Assembly: GCA_902559355.1 (NCBI GenBank)
Contig: CACEHM010000002.1
Coordinates: 1 to 64,000, forward strand
Length of the DNA: 64,000 nucleotides
Direction: 5' to 3'
Origin: an uncultured Gammaproteobacteria bacterium
GTDB lineage: Bacteria; Pseudomonadota; Gammaproteobacteria; GCA-002705445; GCA-002716945
Shown: positions 25,787 to 34,866 of the stretch, piece by piece
How the letters are laid out: the number at the start of each line of letters is the position of its first letter
Position numbering within the stretch: the first letter of the stretch is position 1
Notes under the pieces: model-generated
Database searches by the model: none
What the model was told of the DNA's origin: nothing
The model's input: only the letters and a program-made list of their open reading frames with translations
Made by a program: the position numbers and the translations under genes

Positions 25787-26894
25787 TGTCTTTTTTATGT
25801 ATTACTTGAACTGCTGACTCTCTATTTTCATTTTCAGCTTTAAGTTCATCAAAAATAAGATCTGAGTAGTGCGGTATATCATAGCCAGTTTTTAGTCTAG
25901 TACCTACGGTATGAGAATAATCCGATGATTTATAATTATTTTGTATATGTCTATTCACTATAATAATGAATCCATCATTTTGAAGACTATCAAGAGCTTT
26001 ACTTATTATATGTTTACTTAAATCTTCATTACAAAATTTTTCATCTATCAAAAATACATTATGTTCACTATCAAAGTCACATTCATTTAAATTTCCAATT
26101 AAACGATTGAAATTTGATGCCGTATCTTTCGGGAGATACTCAGAATAAGCATCAATATTATCTTCATTAGAGGAATAGACTTTTGTTTTTTTGATATTCA
26201 TATAATCACTGCATGCTAATTCCATGCCAAGTAAGTTACTATTACTGACAACTCCAAGGTTGATTTTTTTATTTCTTCCGTGGTTATCAAGAATTATTTT
26301 CTCAACGACTGCACTGAGACGTAAATTTTCATTTTGATTATCTATTTCATTTTGTAATTCATTTAATTTATTTTCTTGATAAAGTTTAGGCAATGTCTTA
26401 TCAATAAAATAAGTAAAAGTACTATTACGAACCTTAGGCTCTTTCTTGCCAATACGCATTGACATTACGCCATCATTCTCCGCCCATATATTACTCATAC
26501 CCCACCATTTCTGCCTGCTTTGGAAAGCAACTTCTAGAATACTTCTCGACCAATAGTTTTTCTCAACACCTTGTCTTTCAGCGTAAACTGGAAAAATTAC
26601 CGCTCCATCTTTTTTAATTACGTACATTAGATATCTTAAAAATTCTGCGCCCCAATTATTAGCATAAAGCGGAAAACTAATCCCTAGATAAACTCTATCT
26701 ATAGAATGTTTTTGAAACGGATAGTATAAAGATGGAAGTTCAGCGTTATTATCAAAACTATCTGAATCCAATGTATAGCTTTTGATATTCTTACTTGGTT
26801 TTACAGCACCGTGTTTATCACGAGTGTCTGATGCATAATAGTCTATGTCATCTTCGATGTATTTACTTGATTTGTGGAATATTATATCTGTCAT
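25779..26894 (-). CDS. Uncharacterised 371-aa protein with a Rossmann-like C-terminal half
   Basis: Not recognised. There is no signal peptide or membrane segment. The N-terminal 180 residues are Trp/Tyr-rich (for example FPLYANNWGAEFLRYL, then SRQKWWGMSNIW). The C-terminal part (from about 210) alternates strands and helices: INLGVVSNSNLLGMELACS, KTKVYSS, HNVFLIDEK, GFIIIVNRHIQ, like a methyltransferase-type Rossmann fold but without a clear glycine-rich SAM loop. A charged coil-like stretch (ENKLNELQNEIDNQNENLRL) joins the halves. It leads the operon with the amino acid symporter and nadC and is divergent from phoR. A degenerate methyltransferase is one possibility; I would not assign a function. 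Confidence 0.6.
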   Translation of the reverse strand: MTDIIFHKSSKYIEDDIDYYASDTRDKHGAVKPSKNIKSYTLDSDSFDNNAELPSLYYPFQKHSIDRVYLGISFPLYANNWGAEFLRYLMYVIKKDGAVIFPVYAERQGVEKNYWSRSILEVAFQSRQKWWGMSNIWAENDGVMSMRIGKKEPKVRNSTFTYFIDKTLPKLYQENKLNELQNEIDNQNENLRLSAVVEKIILDNHGRNKKINLGVVSNSNLLGMELACSDYMNIKKTKVYSSNEDNIDAYSEYLPKDTASNFNRLIGNLNECDFDSEHNVFLIDEKFCNEDLSKHIISKALDSLQNDGFIIIVNRHIQNNYKSSDYSHTVGTRLKTGYDIPHYSDLIFDELKAENENRESAVQVIHKKDNV

Positions 26895-26965
26895 ATATCT
26901 GATATTATGGTTTTAAATATTATCATGAACTCGTTATATTCAATAGTAAAAATCAGCTAGCTATT

Positions 26966-28180
26966 ATGATTGCAGGCATTATATCGATAATACTTATTAC
27001 CTTATCACTTGCTTTAATTAATGATGTCTCTTTAGTCTTTGTTTTTGTTGTATCATTTTTTTATATCTTAATATATTCCCTAGCATTAAAAAAAGAAGAC
27101 AAAAATAAAAAATTTGTTGTAAGAGTCGATAATAAAAATATAAAGAAGGATTTCTTTTTATCCGAAAAAGATAAAAGCGTATTTAATCAAAATACATTTC
27201 CAATGATAATTATTGATAGTTCATATACTATAACTCAATCAAATGTTGCATTTAACTCATACATTGGTAAGGATGCTAATGGTATGAATTTATCGTTATG
27301 TTTGAGATCAAATGAACTTAATACTGCACTTAGCGATGCTCTCGTTAATAACAAAAAAGGTGATATTGATTTCATAATTTATGATCAAGTACATAAATAT
27401 ATGCAAGCTCAAGTATTTCCTCTGTCAATTAAAAAAGATAAATATGCTCTAGTATTGATGATAGATAATACGTCTCAAAAGATGGCAGAAAAAGTAAAAT
27501 CAGATTTTGTTTCGAATGTGAGCCATGAGCTTAAAACACCTCTGACTGCCATAATGGGATTCATTGAAACTATCAATGGACCTGCTAAAAATGATGAACC
27601 AAAAAAAGAAAAATTCTTGAATATTATTCAGACAGAAGCAGAGAGAATGCAGAGACTAGTAAATGATACGCTTTCACTTTCTCGTATAGAAGAGTCAGAG
27701 TATCAAATACCAAATGAAAGAGTTGACTTGTGGCTATGCTGCAGCTCAGCATGCGATTCTATTCAATCTATGGCAGATAAGAAAAACATCAGTATTTTAT
27801 TTGATAGAGACTACAATCAAGAATATTTTTATGTAAAGGGCAATCAAGATCAAATTACAGAAATTTTTGAAAATTTATTAGATAATGCCATCACCTACAG
27901 TGATGCTAATACTGAGATTAAGATATCCCTATCAGATAAAGATAAAAACATAGAATTTAAAATTACCGATCAAGGACATGGAATACCCAAAGATGACATA
28001 ATGAGAGTTTCTGAGAGATTCTTCAGATCCAAAACAGCAAATAAATACAAAAAAAACAGTTCGGGCCTTGGTTTATCTATAGTAAAACATATAGTAAACA
28101 GGCATGCTGGTAATCTATCTATCTCTAGCGAAGAAGGTGTCGGGTCAACTTTCACAGTAGATTTACCCAAGTTTAGCTAA
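26966..28180 (+). CDS. phoR: Phosphate-regulon sensor histidine kinase PhoR
   Basis: Inner-membrane kinase that phosphorylates PhoB when phosphate is scarce, with PstSCAB-PhoU as the actual sensor. The 404-aa protein has two membrane segments in the first 40 residues with almost no periplasmic loop, a PAS domain (about 65-165), the HisKA motif NVSHELKTPL and the ATPase boxes ENLLDNAITYS, ITDQGHGIP and SSGLGLSIVKHIV. The short periplasmic loop is PhoR-like. The gene stands directly upstream of pstS, while its partner phoB is 6 kb downstream after phoU, an unusual split of the usual phoBR pair. Confidence 0.92.
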   Translation: MIAGIISIILITLSLALINDVSLVFVFVVSFFYILIYSLALKKEDKNKKFVVRVDNKNIKKDFFLSEKDKSVFNQNTFPMIIIDSSYTITQSNVAFNSYIGKDANGMNLSLCLRSNELNTALSDALVNNKKGDIDFIIYDQVHKYMQAQVFPLSIKKDKYALVLMIDNTSQKMAEKVKSDFVSNVSHELKTPLTAIMGFIETINGPAKNDEPKKEKFLNIIQTEAERMQRLVNDTLSLSRIEESEYQIPNERVDLWLCCSSACDSIQSMADKKNISILFDRDYNQEYFYVKGNQDQITEIFENLLDNAITYSDANTEIKISLSDKDKNIEFKITDQGHGIPKDDIMRVSERFFRSKTANKYKKNSSGLGLSIVKHIVNRHAGNLSISSEEGVGSTFTVDLPKFS

Positions 28181-28224
28181 GATTCATAAATCTGTCATAA
28201 ATATTTAATTTCTACTTCATGCGC
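28181..28224 (+). promoter_or_regulatory. Pho box of pstS
   Basis: Four 11-bp units in phase: GATTCATAAAT, CTGTCATAAAT, ATTTAATTTCT, ACTTCATGCGC. Units 1, 2 and 4 carry TCAT at the same position, so CAT recurs at 28185, 28196 and 28218. CTGTCATAAAT is the core of the PhoB consensus. A TGTAAT -10 candidate follows at 28231-28236. The first 22 bp differ at only three positions from the site before the porin gene. Confidence 0.85.
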
Positions 28225-28266
28225 ATCTTGTGTAATCAGACTACTTAATTTATATATGGAGACAAC

Positions 28267-29304
28267 ATGAGAAATTTATCAATAGCACTGACATTTTTGT
28301 TTGCACTAGGTGTATCAAGTGTCGAAGCAAGAGATACAATCAAGATCGTTGGATCCTCTACCGTTTATCCTTTTGCGACTGTTGTAGCTGAAGAATTCGG
28401 AAGAGCTGACAATGGTTTTAAGGCGCCGATCATTGAATCTACAGGTTCTGGTGGTGGGCTTAAATTATTCTGTGCAGGTAAGGGCCCATCAACACCGGAC
28501 ATTACTAATGCATCCAGAAGAATTAAGATGAAAGAAGTAAAGCTCTGTGCAAAAAATGGCATTACAGATATTACTGAGATGAAAATTGGTTTTGATGGCA
28601 TCGTTGTAGCGAATGCAAAAAGCGGTCCAACAGTGCAGCTTACAAGAAAAGATTTATATTTAGCACTAGCTAAAGAAGTTCCCATTGGTATCATGGACGG
28701 AGTCACTGGCCCAAATCCATACAAAACATGGGATCAAGTTAGAGCTGGACTTCCTAATATACCTATAGTGGTTTATGGACCTCCGCCTACATCCGGAACA
28801 AGAGATGCGTTTGCTGAAATTGCTCTAAGCGGCGGATGCAGTGAGATTGCTTGGATCAAGAAATTAAAGAAAAAAGACAAAAAAGCATGGAAAAAACTTT
28901 GCCGTACAGTTCGTGAAGATGGACCATACGTTGAAGCAGGTGAGAATGATAATTTAATTATCCAAAAACTTACTTCAAATAAAGACTCATTCGGTGTATT
29001 TGGATTCAGTTTCTTAGATCAAAATAAAGATAAGGTAAAAGGAGCGATTATCGATGGAGTAGCTCCAACATTTGATGCTATAGCATCTGGTGACTATAAA
29101 GTATCACGTTCACTATTCTTTTATGTGAAAAAAGATCACGTGGGCGTTATTCCTGGCGTTCAAGAATACATGGAATTTTTCATGAAAGACGATGCTGTAG
29201 GAAATGATGGCTACTTAGTAGATAAAGGCTTAATACCTTTACCAGCTAGTACGCGAGCTAAGTTTCAAAGTGATGCAAAATCACTTGCAAAACTAGTTCG
29301 TTAA
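28267..29304 (+). CDS. pstS: Periplasmic phosphate-binding protein PstS
   Basis: Substrate-binding protein of the high-affinity PstSCAB importer. The 345-aa protein has a signal peptide (about residues 1-22, cut near SVEA-RD) and the phosphate-loop motifs IVGSSTVYPFA, STGSGGGLKLFCAGKG and PPTSGTRDAF. A clear GGAG ribosome site precedes the ATG. Transcription is expected from the Pho box just upstream. A 12-bp hairpin after the stop probably limits read-through to the rest of the operon, matching the usual excess of PstS. Confidence 0.95.
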   Translation: MRNLSIALTFLFALGVSSVEARDTIKIVGSSTVYPFATVVAEEFGRADNGFKAPIIESTGSGGGLKLFCAGKGPSTPDITNASRRIKMKEVKLCAKNGITDITEMKIGFDGIVVANAKSGPTVQLTRKDLYLALAKEVPIGIMDGVTGPNPYKTWDQVRAGLPNIPIVVYGPPPTSGTRDAFAEIALSGGCSEIAWIKKLKKKDKKAWKKLCRTVREDGPYVEAGENDNLIIQKLTSNKDSFGVFGFSFLDQNKDKVKGAIIDGVAPTFDAIASGDYKVSRSLFFYVKKDHVGVIPGVQEYMEFFMKDDAVGNDGYLVDKGLIPLPASTRAKFQSDAKSLAKLVR

Positions 29305-29323
29305 TTAACTCCATATAATTTAA

Positions 29324-29354
29324 AAGTATCGCCTGGTTAAATCAGGCGATACTT
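29324..29354 (+). terminator. Hairpin after pstS (partial terminator or mRNA stabiliser)
   Basis: A perfect 12-bp inverted repeat (AAGTATCGCCTG / CAGGCGATACTT) with a 7-nt loop ends 10 bp before the aquaporin gene. There is no U-run after it, so it probably acts as an attenuator or protects the pstS 3' end. Confidence 0.65.
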
Positions 29355-29364
29355 AATAACATTC

Positions 29365-30006
29365 ATGAAAAAAATAATATCAGAGTTTCTTGGCATGATG
29401 ATTCTTACTATGGGTGTCGTAGGAAGTGGCATTATGGCTCAAAACATAAGCGAAGGCATTGAGGGCATCACTTTATTAATAAACTCAGTTTCAACAGTAG
29501 CCATCCTTATTGTGATCATAATGACTTTTAGAGAAATTTCCGGAGCTCATTTTAATCCCGCAGTATCCTTTAGTTTTTATATGCAAGGCAAGTTAGAAAA
29601 AATAGATTTTTTTAGATATGTTCTTAGTCATGTGTTGGGAGGTGTAGTAGGCGTAGTTTTTGTTCATATTATGTTTGATATGAGCATTCTTGATTTTAGT
29701 ACGAAAGACAGGAGCGGAGTAAATATTATCTTTTCAGAGATCATCGCTTCATTTTTATTGGTTTTTATCATTTGCATGTCCCAGAAAAGAAATGATTTAT
29801 CAGTGGGTGTTATTGTAGGTGTTTATATAGGGGCGGGATACTTTTTTACTTCTTCAACCTCATTTGCTAATCCAGCAATTACAATTGCACGTTCGTTTAC
29901 TGACACCTATACAGGGATAGATCCTACCAATATAATTGGATTCATCTTCGCTCAGCTCATTGGAGCTTATCTAGCAACCAAGACATATAATTACATCAGA
30001 AGTTAA
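29365..30006 (+). CDS. Aquaporin-family channel, AqpS-like (probable arsenite channel)
   Basis: The 213-aa major intrinsic protein has six membrane segments and two NPA boxes (residues 64-66 in GAHFNPAVS and 169-171 in SFANPAITIAR). The second box is NPAI with Arg four positions later, unlike the NPAR of water-specific AqpZ. The block TSSTSFANPAITIARSFTDT resembles the class found in arsenic operons of rhizobia, where AqpS lets arsenite leave the cell. It sits between pstS and pstC, and an arsenate reductase gene ends the same gene run. No ArsB or Acr3 pump is seen. Water or glycerol transport remains possible. Confidence 0.8.
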   Translation: MKKIISEFLGMMILTMGVVGSGIMAQNISEGIEGITLLINSVSTVAILIVIIMTFREISGAHFNPAVSFSFYMQGKLEKIDFFRYVLSHVLGGVVGVVFVHIMFDMSILDFSTKDRSGVNIIFSEIIASFLLVFIICMSQKRNDLSVGVIVGVYIGAGYFFTSSTSFANPAITIARSFTDTYTGIDPTNIIGFIFAQLIGAYLATKTYNYIRS

Positions 30007-30013
30007 GGCATAT

Positions 30014-30035
30014 TTAACATAACTGTAACATTGAA
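30014..30035 (+). promoter_or_regulatory. Weak Pho-box-like site before pstC
   Basis: TTTAACATAAC followed by TGTAACATTGA repeats ACAT with 11-bp spacing, and CTGTAACAT resembles the PhoB core with two extra bases. It is much poorer than the sites at pstS and the porin and may be a secondary promoter element. Confidence 0.3.
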
Positions 30036-30061
30036 GACTTAACATCAGTTAACTGAAAGAT

Positions 30062-31429
30062 ATGACTGAATTCCTACTCATCTTAATTATTGCTCTTGCT
30101 GTATATGGCTTTGTACTCAATAAGAGCAAGGCCAACGCATTATCTGAGGTTAACATAATGCATTCTCAACCACATTATCATGGTCTATATTCAGCTTTCA
30201 TGACTCTAGTTCCTGCAATTATATTATTAATCTCCTGGTCATTTATTGTGAATATGATAACTAATATTACTCTCAGAGAATTCTTTTCAGATGTAACTGA
30301 CAGTGGGCTAGTAAGATTTTATACAGATGGGGTTATAGCTTATGTAGAAGGAACATCAGATAGAATAATTGATCATATAGGCTTTTTGCCAGCGGTAGAA
30401 CATTATCAATCATTGCAATACAACAATAAGATATTGCAGTTCATTGTTGTCTTGACGCTAACCCTAATGTTTTTTAGATACTCATTAAAATTTGTTGAGG
30501 TTCAATTTAAAGCTAGAGATTATATAGAAAAAGTAGTCGTTTATGTCATGCGAGCCTCTGCAGTTTTTGCAATATTTGTAACCATTGGTATTGTTTTGTC
30601 ATTATTATTTGAAACTCTTAGATTTTTTGACTCTGTTAATGTATTTGATTTTTTATTCGGATTACATTGGAGTCCTCAAATGGCAATAAGAGCTGACCAA
30701 GTTGGATCTTCAGGTAGCTTTGGTGCTGTACCAGTTTTTACAGGAACACTTCTTATTGCCTTTATAGCAATGTCAGTTGCAGCACCTGTAGGTATGTTTT
30801 CTGCAATTTACTTGTCTCAATATGCCTCTGACAGAGTAAGAAGTTATGCAAAACCAATTATTGAGATACTTGCAGGTATTCCAACAGTAGTCTATGGGTT
30901 CTTTGCTGTGATAACTGTCGCCCCATTTTTTAGAGACATGGGAGCATTCTTATCTTTTACGAATATGAGTTCAGAAAGTGCATTGATTGCTGGTTCTGTT
31001 CTTGGAATTATGATTATACCTTTTGTGGCATCATTAACTGATGACGCATTAACAGCTGTGCCTCGTTCCCTTAAAGAGGGTTCACTTGCAATGGGAGCAA
31101 CACTATCAGAGACCACAAAACAAGTAATTATTCCAGCTTCATTTCATGGCATTGTAGGAAGCTTCTTGTTAGCTTTTTCTCGTGCAATAGGTGAGACTAT
31201 GATAGTTGTGATGGCTGCAGGTTTTGCTGCAAATCTCACCTTCAATCCCTTTGATAGCGTAAGTACTGTTACAGTGCAAATAGTCGGATTACTTACTGGT
31301 GACCAAGAGTTTGATAGCCCAAAAACATTATCTGCTTTTGCGTTAGCCTTCGTACTATTTTTCATCACTTTAATCTTGAATGTTATATCACTAACAATAG
31401 TTAAAAAATATAGAGAAGAATATGAATAA
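30062..31429 (+). CDS. pstC: Phosphate ABC transporter permease PstC
   Basis: Inner-membrane permease of the Pst importer. The 455-aa protein is longer than E. coli PstC (319 aa) because of an N-terminal extension with two additional membrane segments and a periplasmic stretch, a form common in marine bacteria. The permease core carries GIPTVVYGFFAV and the EAA-type loop SLKEGSLAMGATLSETTKQVIIPA (as ALGATxxET-like AMGATLSET). Its end overlaps pstA by 8 bp. Confidence 0.93.
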   Translation: MTEFLLILIIALAVYGFVLNKSKANALSEVNIMHSQPHYHGLYSAFMTLVPAIILLISWSFIVNMITNITLREFFSDVTDSGLVRFYTDGVIAYVEGTSDRIIDHIGFLPAVEHYQSLQYNNKILQFIVVLTLTLMFFRYSLKFVEVQFKARDYIEKVVVYVMRASAVFAIFVTIGIVLSLLFETLRFFDSVNVFDFLFGLHWSPQMAIRADQVGSSGSFGAVPVFTGTLLIAFIAMSVAAPVGMFSAIYLSQYASDRVRSYAKPIIEILAGIPTVVYGFFAVITVAPFFRDMGAFLSFTNMSSESALIAGSVLGIMIIPFVASLTDDALTAVPRSLKEGSLAMGATLSETTKQVIIPASFHGIVGSFLLAFSRAIGETMIVVMAAGFAANLTFNPFDSVSTVTVQIVGLLTGDQEFDSPKTLSAFALAFVLFFITLILNVISLTIVKKYREEYE

Positions 31430-32639
31430 CATCTCTCTAAGAAATAAAAAAGAAAAAAGATTTCAATTATATGGAAAGACCGCCGTTTTGGTTGCAATAA
31501 GTTTTTTAGGCATTCTTCTTTTTAATATATTCTCAACGGGTATTTCTGCTTTTAAACAAACTTATGTTGCAGTCAATTTAAATATTCCTCTTGATGTAAA
31601 CAAAAGTGAAATTAATCCTCGAGCTGAATTAAATAAGAGTTTTTTAAAAATGTTTCCTGAAATACAATCGCGTACTGAGAGAAGAGCTGCATTATCACTT
31701 CTTAGTAAGGGTGCAAAATATGAATTTGAAGAACTTTTAGATGAAAATGAGGGTAAAAGTATAGAAGGATACCATTGGTTTTTAGCTTCTGCAGATTTAG
31801 ATATGTACATAAAAGGTACCGTCAAAAGGCAAGGGGATACCGCAGGAAGAATTGATGAAAATCAAATGAAATTTGTTGATCAGCTCGAATCAAAAAATTT
31901 GATAGAACTACAGTCCAATAAATATCTACTATCATCAGCTGATAGCCGAGAGCCGGAAATGGCAGGTATTAAAGGTGCTATCATAGGCTCTTTATATTCT
32001 ATATTAATCGCATTTCTGGTCTCGTTTCCTATAGCTGTCATGGCAGCCGTTTATCTAGAAAAAATAGCAACGAAGAATAAATTTTCTGATTTGATAGAGA
32101 CAAATATAAATAATTTAGCCGCGGTTCCATCTATAGTATTTGGTTTGCTCGGGCTCGCAATCTTTTTAAATTTTTTTGAATTACCCAGATCGGCTCCTTT
32201 AGTTGGAGGATTAACTCTTGCATTAATGACCTTGCCAACAATAGTCATTGCATCAAGAGCCGCTATTAAATCTGTTCCTCCTTCTATAGAAGAAGCTGCT
32301 ATAGGAATGGGAGCCAGCAAAGTGCAAACAATATTTGGCTTTACGCTTCCCTTGGCGATGCCTGGTATATTGACAGGAACGATTATTGGTATAGCACAAG
32401 CGATAGGTGAGACCGCTCCTTTATTAATGATAGGCATGGTTGCCTTTGTAGTAGATGTTCCCGGTGGTCCTATGGATGCATCAACTGCGTTGCCTGTTCA
32501 AATTTATTTATGGGCCGATAGTCCTGAGCGAGCGTTCACTGAGCGAACCTCTGCTGCTATTATGGTGTTGCTTGCTTTTCTAATTTTGCTTAATCTTACT
32601 GCGATTTATTTACGCAAAAAACTTGAAAAAAAATGGTAA
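31422..32639 (+). CDS. pstA: Phosphate ABC transporter permease PstA
   Basis: Partner permease of PstC. The 405-aa protein has an N-terminal membrane segment, then a long hydrophilic insertion (about residues 45-175) that is probably periplasmic, and the permease core with AAVPSIVFGLLGLA, PPSIEEAAIGMGASKVQ and AIGETAPLLMIG. The insertion explains the extra length compared with the 296 aa of E. coli. It is followed 6 bp later by pstB. Confidence 0.93.
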   Translation: MNNISLRNKKEKRFQLYGKTAVLVAISFLGILLFNIFSTGISAFKQTYVAVNLNIPLDVNKSEINPRAELNKSFLKMFPEIQSRTERRAALSLLSKGAKYEFEELLDENEGKSIEGYHWFLASADLDMYIKGTVKRQGDTAGRIDENQMKFVDQLESKNLIELQSNKYLLSSADSREPEMAGIKGAIIGSLYSILIAFLVSFPIAVMAAVYLEKIATKNKFSDLIETNINNLAAVPSIVFGLLGLAIFLNFFELPRSAPLVGGLTLALMTLPTIVIASRAAIKSVPPSIEEAAIGMGASKVQTIFGFTLPLAMPGILTGTIIGIAQAIGETAPLLMIGMVAFVVDVPGGPMDASTALPVQIYLWADSPERAFTERTSAAIMVLLAFLILLNLTAIYLRKKLEKKW

Positions 32640-32645
32640 AAATAT

Positions 32646-33410
32646 ATGACTGAAAAATTAAAAGTATCAATCAAAAATTTAGACGTTCACTATGGTGACA
32701 AGCAGGCTTTATATAATGTTAATCTAAATATAATGGAAAAAGAGGTTACTTCACTCATTGGTCCATCGGGTTGCGGGAAGTCTACATTATTAAAATGTAT
32801 TAATAGAATGAATGATCTAGTTGAGATTTGTAAAATACGCGGACAGATTCTATTAGACTCACAAGATATAAATGAAGCTTCACAAGATCCTGTGCTGTTA
32901 AGAATGAAAGTAGGTATGGTTTTTCAAAAACCTAATCCATTCCCTAAATCAATATATGACAACGTCGCATTCGGCCCAAAATTACATGGTATGACAAAAT
33001 CAAAAGAAGAATTGGATAATGTTGTCATTCAAAGTTTATCTAAATCGGGATTGTACGAGGAAGTTAAAGATAGATTATTTGAGCCCGGGACAAGTCTATC
33101 AGGTGGTCAACAGCAAAGATTATGCATTGCTCGTGCGTTATCCATTAATCCAGAGATACTTTTGATGGATGAGCCTTGTTCTGCATTGGATCCAATTGCT
33201 ACTGCTAAAATAGAAGACCTAATAGCAGAGCTAAAACAGCAATACACAATAGTGATTGTTACCCACTCTATGCAACAAGCAGCAAGAGTTTCAGATAGGA
33301 CTGCTTATATGCATATGGGCGAATTAGTAGAAACAGGATTAACTAAAACTATTTTTTCAAATCCTCAGCATGAAAAAACTCAGGATTATATTACAGGTAG
33401 AATTGGGTAA
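32646..33410 (+). CDS. pstB: Phosphate ABC transporter ATPase PstB
   Basis: ATPase that powers phosphate import. The 254-aa protein shows Walker [10 protein letters not shown], the Q-loop [20 protein letters not shown] typical of PstB (in pieces VFQKPNPFP), signature [15 protein letters not shown], Walker [14 protein letters not shown] and the His switch VTHSMQQA. It forms the cassette with PstC and PstA. Confidence 0.97.
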   Translation: MTEKLKVSIKNLDVHYGDKQALYNVNLNIMEKEVTSLIGPSGCGKSTLLKCINRMNDLVEICKIRGQILLDSQDINEASQDPVLLRMKVGMVFQKPNPFPKSIYDNVAFGPKLHGMTKSKEELDNVVIQSLSKSGLYEEVKDRLFEPGTSLSGGQQQRLCIARALSINPEILLMDEPCSALDPIATAKIEDLIAELKQQYTIVIVTHSMQQAARVSDRTAYMHMGELVETGLTKTIFSNPQHEKTQDYITGRIG

Positions 33411-33429
33411 TATGATAAAAAATTTAATA

Positions 33430-33435
33430 TATAAT
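33430..33435 (+). promoter_or_regulatory. -10 box before phoU, leaderless position
   Basis: TATAAT ends 7 nt before the phoU ATG at 33443, in the only appreciable gap (32 bp) inside the pstC-phoB run. It could give a basal, PhoB-independent transcript of phoU-phoB that starts at the start codon. Confidence 0.4.
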
Positions 33436-33442
33436 CAATATT

Positions 33443-34171
33443 ATGACTGATTATAGAGAACACATAGTTAAATCATTTGACGAGGAGATATCTAACGTTA
33501 TCCATCTAACTACACAGATGGCAACATTGGTTGAAGAGCAATATAAATTGCTCTATCACGTTGTCGATACAGGTTCTCCATCAACGACTGAGGACATACT
33601 AGAAAATGAGCCTAAGCTAGATAATTATGACGCAGAGATTAGAGATGCTGTTATCACACTAATTACTCTAAGGTCACCTGTTGCTGTTGATCTGCGAGAT
33701 ATCCTGACCTCTTTGAGAATCTCTACTGATTTAGAAAGACTCGGTGATTATGCAAAAAACATAGCCATGAGGGTTGCGTCACTCGAGGAAATTCCAGAGA
33801 CTAATATAAAAAATGATATTTTAAGACTTCTCAATCTAGTTCAAGTCCAACTTAAAAAAGTAATAGACGCTTATGTCTCGAAAGACATTAAAAAAGCAGA
33901 AGAAGTTTTGAAAAATGATCTTGAGATAGACAATAACTACAATGTAATCTATGAGGAGATTGTTGACGTTATAAAAGGTAAAGTCTCTAAACTTAGATTG
34001 CTTACTTATACAAAGTTATTGTTTGCAATAAAAACACTGGAAAGAGCGGGAGATCACATAGGTAATATTGCTGAGGAAATTCATTTCATAGTCACTGGTG
34101 AACATATAGACCTTAAACCTGACAGTAAAGAGAATAATCTAGAAGATGCACTCGAGGATTCTAATAAATGA
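33443..34171 (+). CDS. phoU: Phosphate-signalling protein PhoU
   Basis: Cytoplasmic helical protein that links Pst transport state to PhoR and suppresses signalling when phosphate is ample. The 242-aa product has the tandem three-helix PhoU repeats with the metal-binding patterns DLERLGDYAKNIA (about residues 95-107) and LERAGDHIGNIAEEI (about 198-212). It overlaps phoB by 4 bp. Confidence 0.95.
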   Translation: MTDYREHIVKSFDEEISNVIHLTTQMATLVEEQYKLLYHVVDTGSPSTTEDILENEPKLDNYDAEIRDAVITLITLRSPVAVDLRDILTSLRISTDLERLGDYAKNIAMRVASLEEIPETNIKNDILRLLNLVQVQLKKVIDAYVSKDIKKAEEVLKNDLEIDNNYNVIYEEIVDVIKGKVSKLRLLTYTKLLFAIKTLERAGDHIGNIAEEIHFIVTGEHIDLKPDSKENNLEDALEDSNK

Positions 34172-34854
34172 CAACTATATTTTCTATTGAAGATGAAGAA
34201 GCGTTGGTATCACTTTTAGAATACAATATTCAATCGGCAGGTTATAAATTTCAACATTCTCCAAATGGATATGATGGGATGATGAAACTTCAAAAATCAA
34301 AACCAGACTTAATACTACTTGATTGGATGCTACCAGATATATCTGGCACAGAAGTATGTAAGTTTGTTAGGAGTCATAAAGATTTAAAAAGTACACCTAT
34401 AATAATGCTTACAGCCAAAGGAGAAGAGCAAGATTTGTTATCTGGGTTTGATATGGGTTGTGATGATTATTTAACCAAACCATTTAGTCCTGCAGAGTTA
34501 ATAGCTCGAATAAAAGCGCTTTTGAGAAGAAGTACAGACAGCTCTCAAGATGCAGTTCTATCATATGGTAACATAAAAATGGATACCGGAACTCATCGAG
34601 TTTACTGTTGCGAGGAAGAGGCAAAATTAGGACCGAGAGAATATCGTATATTAGAGTTTTTAATGAGGCATCCAGGAAGAGTTTATTCTCGTCAGCAAAT
34701 CTTAGATTCGGTATGGGGAACCAACGTTTATGTGACGGATAGAACTATTGATGTTCATATAAGGCGTCTTAGAAAGGCACTTAGTAATACCGAAGAATGC
34801 AAAGTAATAAGGACAATACGCTCATCCGGCTACAGTTTAGATTCTCAAACATAA
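34168..34854 (+). CDS. phoB: Phosphate-regulon response regulator PhoB
   Basis: OmpR-class transcription factor binding Pho boxes. The 228-aa protein has a receiver domain with the acidic cluster EDEE (8-11), phospho-acceptor D52 in LLDWMLPDISG, TAKGEEQD and the Lys in YLTKPFSPAEL, and a C-terminal winged helix with GPREYRILEFLMRHPGRVYSR-like sequence (LGPREYRILEFLM). It is coupled to phoU by an ATGA overlap. Its likely targets in the window are the pstS and porin promoters. Confidence 0.94.
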   Translation: MTTIFSIEDEEALVSLLEYNIQSAGYKFQHSPNGYDGMMKLQKSKPDLILLDWMLPDISGTEVCKFVRSHKDLKSTPIIMLTAKGEEQDLLSGFDMGCDDYLTKPFSPAELIARIKALLRRSTDSSQDAVLSYGNIKMDTGTHRVYCCEEEAKLGPREYRILEFLMRHPGRVYSRQQILDSVWGTNVYVTDRTIDVHIRRLRKALSNTEECKVIRTIRSSGYSLDSQT

Positions 34855-34866
34855 TCAATCTTCACT

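Noticed and set aside
26895-26965. Pho box between the 371-aa gene and phoR
   Set aside because: No phased TCAT or CTGTCAT repeats are present; only AT-rich sequence with -10-like boxes.
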